In this document: positions 32,221 to 37,410 of the stretch, piece by piece
How positions within the stretch are numbered: the stretch's first letter is position 1
Layout: each line of letters opens with the position of its first letter
Source of the DNA: Rhodovarius crocodyli
GTDB lineage: Bacteria; Pseudomonadota; Alphaproteobacteria; Acetobacterales; Acetobacteraceae
DNA: 37,410 nt
Direction of reading: 5' to 3'
Assembly (NCBI GenBank): GCA_945901085.1
Contig: CAMDJV010000035.1
Span: 1 to 37,410 of the forward strand
Program-made: the position numbers and the translations under genes
The notes under the pieces: generated by a model
Databases searched by the model: none
What the model saw: the letters and a program-made list of their open reading frames with translations, nothing else
What the model was told of the DNA's origin: nothing

Positions 32221-32940
32221 TTGAGCAAGCCCACAGCCCTTGTCGTCAGCGCCCACTCGGCCGATTTCGTCTGGCGCGCCGGCGGCGCCATCGCGCTGCA
32301 CGCCGCGAAGGGCTTCGATGTCACCGTGGTGTGCCTGAGCTATGGCGAGCGGGGTGAGTCCGCAAAACTCTGGCGCCAGCCGGGCATGACGCTGGAGCGG
32401 GTGAAGGCCGAGCGGCAGAAGGAGGCCGAGGCCGCGGCGCGGGTGCTCAATCTGCATGACATCCAGTTCTGGGACCTCGGCGATTATCCGATCACGCTCA
32501 GCGAGGCCTCGCTGTTCCGGCTGGTGGATGTGATGCGCACGGTGCGGCCGGCCTTCATCCTCACCCACTCCAAGGAAGACATCTACAATCACGACCACCC
32601 GGCGGTGACCGATTTCGCCCAGCATGCCCGCATCACGGCACAGGCGCATGGCCATAAGCCGGAGCAAAAAGTGCTGGGCGCGCCACCCGTCTTCCTCTTC
32701 GAACCGCATCAACCCGAGCAATGCAATTGGAAGCCCGATATGCTGCTGGGCATCGATAGCGTCTGGCCGCTGAAGCGCCAGGCGATTGAGTGCATGGCGG
32801 GGCAGGAACATCTTTGGGAATATTACACCCGGGTCGCCCTGCAGCGCGGCGCGCAGGGGGCACGCAACTCTGACCGCGCCATGACCTATGGCGAGGGGTT
32901 TCAGTCGGTCTTCCCGCATGTGGTGGATAGCCTCGTTTGA
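32221..32940 (+). CDS. galB: 4-oxalomesaconate hydratase, GalB type (PIG-L family)
   Basis: A zinc-dependent PIG-L-fold protein of 239 residues. The usual AHPDD motif reads AHSADFVWRAGG, and the distinctive segments LSYGERGESAKLWR, FILTHSKEDIYNHDHPA, PPVFLFEPHQPEQCNWKP and MAGQEHLWEYYTRVALQRG match my memory of Pseudomonas GalB. GalB hydrates 4-oxalomesaconate to 4-carboxy-4-hydroxy-2-oxoadipate in gallate/protocatechuate 4,5-cleavage. The start is a TTG at 32221 with GGAG upstream. Its stop overlaps the next gene's TTG start (TTGA). A general deacetylase is the alternative, but the AHSAD variant argues for the hydratase. Confidence 0.82.
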   Translation: MSKPTALVVSAHSADFVWRAGGAIALHAAKGFDVTVVCLSYGERGESAKLWRQPGMTLERVKAERQKEAEAAARVLNLHDIQFWDLGDYPITLSEASLFRLVDVMRTVRPAFILTHSKEDIYNHDHPAVTDFAQHARITAQAHGHKPEQKVLGAPPVFLFEPHQPEQCNWKPDMLLGIDSVWPLKRQAIECMAGQEHLWEYYTRVALQRGAQGARNSDRAMTYGEGFQSVFPHVVDSLV

Positions 32941-33773
32941 GGGTGCTGAGCGCCGCCATCGGCCGCTATCCGCACACTGCGGCGCTGCTCGATGGCGCCG
33001 TGACCATGCCGGGGTTGCGGCTGGAATGCGCGGAGGTGCCCGTCATCTCCCGCGCCTTTGCGCCCATGGTGCGGGAGGGCCGCTACGCGATCAGCGAGAT
33101 GGCCATCGCCACCTGGCTGCAGGCGCGAGAGCACGATAAGGGGCTGGTGCTGCTGCCCTGGGCGCTGGCGGCGCGGTTTCAGGACAGCGCGATGCTCTGC
33201 CGGGCGGATACGCCCCTGACGCCGGGCGCCTTGGCGGGCAAGCGGGTGGGGGTGCGGGCCTATAGCCAGACCACGGGGATGTGGCTGCGCGGCATCCTCG
33301 CCGGGCAGGGTGTGGCGGCGAGCGATATTGCCTGGACCACCTTCGAGGATGCGCATGTGGCGGAGTATCGCGATCCGCCATGGGCCACGAGGGCGGCACC
33401 GGGCAGTGACCTGCAGGCGATGCTGGAGGCAGGCGCGCTGGATGCTGCCATCTTTGGCGCTGATACGCCGAAGAGTGATGCGCTGCGCCGGGTTTTCGCC
33501 GATGACGCGGCGGGGGATTTTCGGCGGGTTTATGGTTTTATGCCGGTGAACCATTTGTTGGTGGCGCGGGCGGATGCTGCCGATGCGGCGGCTGATGTGC
33601 TGGGCTTGATGGCGGCGGCGGAGGCCCAGGCACCCTCGGGGCTGCCGCGGGGACGCGCTGCGCTGATGCCGAGCCTGTGTTTTGCGGCGCATTTTTGTGT
33701 GCAGCAGGGGCTGATTTCGCGGATGCCCAGCTTTGAGGAGATTTGGGCGGGGCTGCCTGCTGCGGTTGCCTAA
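32937..33773 (+). CDS. Pht5-like / NMT1-type substrate-binding-fold protein
   Basis: A 278-residue protein without signal peptide. Segments such as AIGRYPHTAALLDGAV, YAISEMAIATWLQAREH, LPWALAARFQDSAMLCR, KRVGVRAYSQTTGMWLRGIL and TTFEDAHVAEYRDP match the family that includes 4,5-dihydroxyphthalate decarboxylase (Pht5), which has a periplasmic-binding-protein fold but acts in the cytoplasm. With an extradiol dioxygenase and GalB next to it, decarboxylation of an aromatic acid is plausible. The start TTG (32937) lies in a TTGA overlap with galB; GTG at 32943 is an alternative. Repeat E3 follows immediately. Confidence 0.75.
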   Translation: MRVLSAAIGRYPHTAALLDGAVTMPGLRLECAEVPVISRAFAPMVREGRYAISEMAIATWLQAREHDKGLVLLPWALAARFQDSAMLCRADTPLTPGALAGKRVGVRAYSQTTGMWLRGILAGQGVAASDIAWTTFEDAHVAEYRDPPWATRAAPGSDLQAMLEAGALDAAIFGADTPKSDALRRVFADDAAGDFRRVYGFMPVNHLLVARADAADAAADVLGLMAAAEAQAPSGLPRGRAALMPSLCFAAHFCVQQGLISRMPSFEEIWAGLPAAVA

Positions 33774-33776
33774 GGC

Positions 33777-33849
33777 CCAGGGGTTGCTCTTGGGAAGGCT
33801 CTGCCTTCCCAAACCCATCCGCAAGGTGCCAGGGGCACCTTGACCGCCG
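33777..33849 (+). repeat. Double-hairpin 3'-end repeat, copy E3
   Basis: Begins 3 bases after the Pht5-like stop. Hairpin 1 TTGGGAAGGC TCT GCCTTCCCAA (10 bp, 33790-33812), linker CCCATCCGC, hairpin 2 AAGGTGCC AGG GGCACCTT (8 bp). Stem bases differ from E1, E2 and E4 but pairing is kept. Confidence 0.8.
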
Positions 33850-34050
33850 GTTTGTTGCGTGATGCGAGGGTTACCGCGTGATGGTCAAAAACCGGAACAA
33901 GAACTCTGGTTAGTGTGATCGGACGGGGTCGTTAGCGCTCGACTCGACCTTGCATTTGCATTCGCCAAAGGGGGGGCTGCCCAAGCCTTGCCCCATCAAT
34001 TTGGACGATTACGCACTTCGCAAACTGGAGGATCGTATGTGCAGAAAATC
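33850..34050. other. Left part of low-GC island, no gene seen
   Basis: From repeat E3 to the TTGACA box. Composition shifts to lower GC. Only short meaningless ORFs are present. I see no recognisable element apart from small inverted repeats such as TTGCATTTGCA-like sequence at about 33950. Confidence 0.4.
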
Positions 34051-34081
34051 TTGACACTTGGTTGGTGCTACGGCATATATT
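34051..34081 (+). promoter_or_regulatory. Sigma-70-like promoter before the permuted tRNA
   Basis: A perfect TTGACA -35 box (34051-34056) is followed by TATATT (34076-34081, 19-base spacing) or CATATA (34074-34079, 17-base spacing). Either would start transcription at about 34086-34090, just before the tRNA-like sequence. This is the best promoter match in the window. Confidence 0.6.
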
Positions 34082-34087
34082 TCTCAT

Positions 34088-34229
34088 GCGATGAAAGTCG
34101 CACGCTAAGCGCTTGGTCGTGGGTTCGATCCCCATCCGGTCCATTTGGGGGCTGGTAGCTCAGCGGTAGAGCAGGCGTCTGATTTGAGGCAAAGCGCCAG
34201 TCCTCTTTGAGGACTGGCGTCTCTTTTCG
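34088..34229 (+). ncRNA. Circularly permuted tRNA-like gene: 3' half, 5-base linker, 5' half, terminator
   Basis: After a GCGAT-GAAA-GTCGC hairpin (34088-34101) comes a tRNA 3' half: anticodon 3' strand GCGCT (34109-34113), variable loop TGGTC, T stem GTGGG/CCCAT with loop TTCGATC, acceptor strand CCGGTCC (34136-34142), discriminator A (34143). A linker TTTGG follows. The 5' half is: acceptor GGGCTGG (34149-34155), TA, D stem GCTC/GAGC with loop AGCGGTA, A26, anticodon 5' strand GGCGT (34174-34178), then CT. The halves pair in acceptor (7 of 7, two G-U) and anticodon stems (5 of 5, two G-U). Canonical bases T8, A14, G18G19, A21, T33, G53, T54T55C56, A58, C61 are kept. No CCA is encoded. Joining CTGAT to AA would give anticodon GAU (Ile). 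It may be functional, or a relic of rearranged tandem tRNAs. Confidence 0.6.
34195..34227 (+). terminator. Intrinsic terminator after the permuted tRNA
   Basis: An 11-bp perfect stem CGCCAGTCCTC/GAGGACTGGCG with loop TTT (34195-34219) and U-rich tail TCTCTTTT. It is the only textbook Rho-independent terminator I found in the window. Its CGCC arm could alternatively pair with GGCG of the anticodon 5' strand (34174-34177), which would compete with terminator formation. Confidence 0.85.
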
Positions 34230-34684
34230 TTCTGGAAAGGCCGTCGTTTGCTTCGCGCTTCACCGGCTGGCGCAGAATCAACTTTAGCCTCTGGGCGAAA
34301 TTTGCCCCACTCCCGTCCGCGCCATCTGGATTGCCGTGTCTCGTAACCGGTCAGCTTGGGAGGTTTTCTCTGCTCCGGCCATGGGCCTGTATCCCTCTCG
34401 CTAAGATTTTGCGGGGAATGTTCCACTGAAATATGTAAGTCCCAATTCGAATTTACCTTAAGTCCAGCGCTTCTATCGAAATTGATTTGGCCGTTATCGA
34501 TGCATAGAGATATATTTGTAGAATCAGCCAAGCCGATAGATACGATCATTCTGTCCATTTTTATATTCTGCCAATTTCCATAATGGACTGAACTCTTTTC
34601 GCCATTAGCAATTGTGCTTCTTATTATTTCCGTAACCGAGATGGGTCTCCATAGTATTTAACGAATGGGCCGATACTATTTATT
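34230..34684 (-). other. Low-GC orphan segment with a coding-like fragment
   Basis: AT-rich compared with the rest of the window, especially 34420-34684. On the minus strand one frame is open from just after TAA near 34653 to 34160, containing EIIRSTIANGEKSSVHYGNW and, further on, GLADSTNISLCIDNGQINFD. This reads like real protein, with AT-rich codons, but the first ATG (34558) is internal and the 3' part becomes low-quality and runs into the terminator and tRNA half. It is probably the truncated remnant of a foreign gene. I do not recognise the family. Confidence 0.4.
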
Positions 34685-34756
34685 GGGATCAAAGGGCCTC
34701 TCGGCCCTTTGCGGATGGGGTTTGGGGAAGGCAGAGCCTTCCCCAAGGGCCGCCCC
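34685..34756 (-). repeat. Double-hairpin 3'-end repeat, copy E4
   Basis: Begins directly after the fhs stop on the minus strand. Hairpin 1 TTGGGGAAGGC TCT GCCTTCCCCAA (11 bp), linker CCCATCCGC, hairpin 2 AAAGGGCC GAGA GGCCCTTT (8 bp), ending TTGATCCCAATA like E2. It faces E3 across the low-GC island. Confidence 0.82.
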
Positions 34757-36430
34757 TTAAAACAGCCCGTCGATCCGCCCCTCAGCGTCCAGACCGATGG
34801 TCTCGGCCGCGGGGACCCGTGGCAGGCCGGGCATGGTCATCACTTCGCCGCAGATGGCCACCACGAAGCCTGCGCCGGCGGAGAGCCGGACATCGCGCAC
34901 CGGCAGGGTGTGGCCGCTGGGGGCGCCGAGGGCCGTGGGGTCGGCTGAGAAGCTGTATTGTGTCTTGGCGATGCAAACTGGCAGGGCGCCGAAGCCTTGC
35001 GCCTCGAAGCGCTTGAGTTTTTCGGCGGCGGTGGGTGCCAGGTCGATGCCGGAGGCGCGGTAGATTTCGCGGGCGATGGTGTTGATTTTGTCGGCCAGGG
35101 GTTGTTCGGCGGGGTAGAGGGGGGTGCAGCGTGCTTCGGCGCTGGCGATGCGCGCCATCACTGCCCGGGCCAGGTCTTGTGCGCCGGCGGCGCCATCGGC
35201 CCAATGGCGGCAGAGGATGGCTTGGGTGCCCATGGCGGCCATGGCGTCGATCACCGCTTGCTGTTCGGCGGGGGTATCGGCGGTGAAGTGGTTCAGCGCC
35301 ACGACCGGGGTGATGCCGAATTTGCGGATATTCTCGACATGGCGGGCGAGGTTGACCACGCCGCGCTGCACCGCCGCCACATCTTCCTTGCCGAGGGCCG
35401 ATTTGGCCACGCCGCCATGCATTTTCAGTGCCCGCACGGTGGCGACGATGACGACCGCATCGGGGGCGAGGCCGGCGATGCGGCATTTGATGTCGATGAA
35501 TTTCTCGGCGCCCAGATCGGCGCCGAAGCCGGCCTCGGTGACCACCACATCGCTCAGATGCAGGCCGAGTTTAGTGGCCATGACGGAGTTGCAGCCATGG
35601 GCGATATTGGCGAAGGGGCCGCCATGCACCAGGGCCGGGGAGCCGGCGAGGGTTTGCACCAGGTTGGGCGCCAGGGCATCGCGCAGCAGGGCGGCCATGG
35701 CGCCTTCGGCTTTGAGGTCTCGGGCGGTGACGGGGGCGCCATCGCGGGTATAGCCGACGATGATGCGGCCAAGGCGGGCCTGGAGGTCGGCCAAATCATC
35801 GGCGAGGCAGAGGATGGCCATGACTTCGGAGGCGACGGTGATGTCGAAGCCATCCTCGCGCGGGAAACCGTTGCGCACGCCGCCCAGGCTTTGGGTGATC
35901 TGGCGCAGGGCGCGGTCATTCATGTCGAGTGCGCGGCGGAAGGCGATGCGGCGGGAATCCAGCCCGAGCGCATTGCCCCAGTAGATGTGGTTGTCCAGCA
36001 TGGCCGCCAGCAGGTTGTGGGCGGAGGTGATGGCGTGGAAATCGCCGGTGAAGTGGAGGTTGATATCCTCCATGGGCACCACCTGGGCATGGCCGCCACC
36101 GGCCGCCCCGCCCTTCACGCCAAAGCAGGGGCCGAGTGATGGTTCGCGCAGGCAGATCATGGCGCGGTGGCCTAAGCTGTTGAGCGCGTCGCCTAGGCCG
36201 ACGGTGGTGGTGGTCTTGCCTTCGCCCGCCGGGGTGGGGCTGATGCCGGTGACCAGCACGAGCTTGCCGGCGGGGCGGGTGGCCCGGGTTTCGGCGACGA
36301 AATCGAGGGCGATTTTGGCCTTGTATTTGCCGTAGGGCTCCAGCGCCTCGTCGGGGATGCCGGCGCGGGTTGCAATCGTGGCGATGGGGGCCAGCTTGGC
36401 TTGCCGGGCGATGTCGAGATCTATGGACAT
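34757..36430 (-). CDS. fhs: Formate-tetrahydrofolate ligase
   Basis: Forms 10-formyl-THF from formate, THF and ATP, feeding one-carbon units to purine and methionyl-tRNA formylation. A protein of 557 residues, the normal length. The P-loop-like ATP motif is [18 protein letters not shown] (about residue 67), followed by [19 protein letters not shown] (about 96), [12 protein letters not shown] and [14 protein letters not shown] (about 285). The C-terminal segments [16 protein letters not shown] and [17 protein letters not shown] are intact. The start MSIDLDIAR at 36430 has GGAG-like sequence upstream and is divergent from exoD. Confidence 0.97.
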   Translation of the reverse strand: MSIDLDIARQAKLAPIATIATRAGIPDEALEPYGKYKAKIALDFVAETRATRPAGKLVLVTGISPTPAGEGKTTTTVGLGDALNSLGHRAMICLREPSLGPCFGVKGGAAGGGHAQVVPMEDINLHFTGDFHAITSAHNLLAAMLDNHIYWGNALGLDSRRIAFRRALDMNDRALRQITQSLGGVRNGFPREDGFDITVASEVMAILCLADDLADLQARLGRIIVGYTRDGAPVTARDLKAEGAMAALLRDALAPNLVQTLAGSPALVHGGPFANIAHGCNSVMATKLGLHLSDVVVTEAGFGADLGAEKFIDIKCRIAGLAPDAVVIVATVRALKMHGGVAKSALGKEDVAAVQRGVVNLARHVENIRKFGITPVVALNHFTADTPAEQQAVIDAMAAMGTQAILCRHWADGAAGAQDLARAVMARIASAEARCTPLYPAEQPLADKINTIAREIYRASGIDLAPTAAEKLKRFEAQGFGALPVCIAKTQYSFSADPTALGAPSGHTLPVRDVRLSAGAGFVVAICGEVMTMPGLPRVPAAETIGLDAEGRIDGLF

Positions 36431-36589
36431 GGGTTTTCTCCGCTTATGGCCACATCTGCGCGAAAGGCGCCGATGCGTCCACCGGGCGGCGAAACAAAAT
36501 TGCCGCTGGACTACCGGATTCTTATCGCTAGTTTAGATTTGCCGGGTGTAAAAAGACACATTGCGCGCAAAGGGGCTTCATTTCGGATT
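36431..36589. promoter_or_regulatory. Divergent fhs/exoD promoter region
   Basis: About 160 bases. An AT-richer stretch at 36522-36562 (TTATCGCTAGTTTAGATTTG, then GTGTAAAAAGACAC) probably contains the rightward promoter. An in-frame GTG/ATG extension of exoD runs through this area but does not look coding. Confidence 0.4.
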
Positions 36590-37231
36590 ATGGACGGTCT
36601 CAGCAAGTCTCCCGAGGAGGCAGCGACGCATGGCTCGGATGCCGCACCGATTTCACGCATTATCCAGGAGGTGGTCACCCGCTTCCCCGGGGAGCGCATC
36701 AGCCTAGCCGATATGGCTGAGGTGTTTGGCGACCGGGCCTTTGGGCTGCTCATTCTGCTGCTTTGCCTGCCCTCGCTGATCCCTGGGATGGCGAGCGTTT
36801 TTGGCACGCCCATGCTGGTGTTGGGGGTGCAGATGGGCATGGGGCGGCGCACGCCCAAGCTGCCCGGTTTTATCGCCCGGCAGACCATCAAGCGGTCCGA
36901 CCTGCTGAAGCTGGGTGGGGCTGATTCGAAGTGGCTGAAGCGCATCGAAGTCTATGTGAAGCCGCGGCCTGGGTTTTTCACCGGCCCCACTGGCGACAAG
37001 CTGGTGGGTTGGTTGACGGTCTATACCGCGCTGATGCTGATCCTGCCCGGGCCTGGCACCAATGGACCGCCGGCTTTTGGCAATATCATCATGGCGCTGG
37101 GCGTGGTGGAAAACGATAATCGGGTGATCGGGCTTGGGGCGCTGGCCACGCTGCTGGGCTGCATCTTCGCCACTGTGGTGATCGGGGCGCTGCTCTGGGT
37201 GGCGTTCACGGCGATGGGCTACGTGCTGTAG
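36590..37231 (+). CDS. exoD: ExoD-family exopolysaccharide synthesis membrane protein
   Basis: A 213-residue inner-membrane protein matching ExoD, required for succinoglycan production and alkaline growth in Sinorhizobium. The N-terminal cytoplasmic part has ISRIIQEVVTRFPGERISLADMAEVFGDRAFG. Hydrophobic segments follow: LLILLLCLPSLIPGMAS (residues about 52-68), LVGWLTVYTALMLILP (about 142-157) and two close to the C terminus (LGALATLLGCIFATVVIGAL and WVAFTAMGYVL). The start at 36590 was chosen because sequence upstream loses coding character, though the open frame extends to 36401. The molecular activity of ExoD is unknown. Confidence 0.85.
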   Translation: MDGLSKSPEEAATHGSDAAPISRIIQEVVTRFPGERISLADMAEVFGDRAFGLLILLLCLPSLIPGMASVFGTPMLVLGVQMGMGRRTPKLPGFIARQTIKRSDLLKLGGADSKWLKRIEVYVKPRPGFFTGPTGDKLVGWLTVYTALMLILPGPGTNGPPAFGNIIMALGVVENDNRVIGLGALATLLGCIFATVVIGALLWVAFTAMGYVL

Positions 37232-37261
37232 CCAGGCGGTGCGCCTGTGGTAGGGTTGGCT

Positions 37262-37410
37262 CATGCGACGGTGACCCGAAAGGGTTGAAACGGGAACGCG
37301 TGGATGGGGGCAACCCCAGTGCCGCGGCTGCCCCCGCAACTGTAGGCGGAGATCTCGCCCCTGATGCCATTGGTGCCACCGGCACTGAGAAGGCGGGGCG
37401 AGCGGGGATT
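37262..37410 (+). ncRNA. Cobalamin riboswitch (cut by window edge)
   Basis: Conserved blocks appear in the correct order: GACGGTGACCCGAAAGGG, GTTGAAACGGGAA, the B12-box CCCCGCAACTGT (about 37338-37349), the GCCATTGG segment (about 37372) and CACTGAGAAGGCGGG (about 37383). It binds a cobalamin and reduces expression of B12 synthesis or uptake genes. The controlled gene, on the plus strand, lies beyond the window. The expression platform is not visible. Confidence 0.92.

Noticed and set aside
34100-34180. Permuted two-piece tmRNA
   Set aside because: Gene order resembles permuted ssrA, but there is a complete canonical D arm, no tag-peptide ORF upstream, no CCA, and the unit is far too short.

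Overview
The window is a GC-rich (roughly two thirds G+C, by eye), densely coding chromosomal segment of an alphaproteobacterium. Protein content points to Rhodospirillales, most likely Acetobacteraceae near Roseomonas: a GapR/DUF2312 protein, DUF1244, DUF4167, a COQ9/TetR-like protein, a phasin, a very large NAD-glutamate dehydrogenase, and the proA-nadD-rsfS-rlmH order. This family assignment is inference from protein resemblance, not from a search. I see no complete insertion sequence, rRNA, CRISPR array or prophage module.

Layout. 67-2915 (minus): cysQ-like phosphatase, sua5, then two half-size chromate transporters. 3003-5772 (plus): two adjacent M17 leucyl aminopeptidases. 5756-9702 (minus): proA, an 18-codon upstream ORF, nadD, rsfS with a long basic repeat tail, rlmH and a decayed GNAT acetyltransferase. 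9740-12625 (minus): accA with a coupled hotdog thioesterase, then an Lrp-type regulator with a metallo-beta-lactamase-fold hydrolase. 12933-14275: ornithine decarboxylase with a structured leader. 14454-18640 (minus): phasin, COQ9-like protein, a secreted four-repeat protein, an OmpA-like periplasmic protein and a JmjC/cupin oxygenase. 18902-26647 (plus): NAD-GDH, DUF1244, gapR, a TauD-type dioxygenase, DUF1330 and nitronate monooxygenase. 26819-27697 (minus): gluQRS. 27797-31196 (plus): a transposase-derived protein coupled to prfA and prmC, then DUF4167. 31225-33773 (plus): an extradiol dioxygenase of VOC type, a GalB-like hydratase and a Pht5-like protein, which look like part of an aromatic-acid pathway. 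33850-34684: a low-GC island. 34757-37231: fhs and exoD, divergent. A cobalamin riboswitch runs off the right edge.

The most unusual object is in the low-GC island. At 34101-34180 a canonical tRNA 3' half (T arm, variable loop, 3' anticodon and acceptor strands, discriminator A) is followed after only five bases by a canonical tRNA 5' half (acceptor strand, D arm, 5' anticodon strand). The two halves pair in the acceptor stem (7 of 7, including two G-U) and in the anticodon stem (5 of 5, including two G-U). A TTGACA box lies just upstream and an 11-bp U-tailed terminator just downstream. It reads as a self-contained transcription unit for a circularly permuted tRNA or tRNA-like RNA.

A second theme is a double-hairpin repeat of about 70 bases. 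It occurs four times (26651, 26815, 33777, 34685), always directly after a gene and in that gene's orientation, with compensating base changes in its stems. Other points: the prfA operon begins with a protein built on an IS5-type transposase N-terminal domain, and several genes overlap through TTGA, with a TTG start inside the upstream stop.
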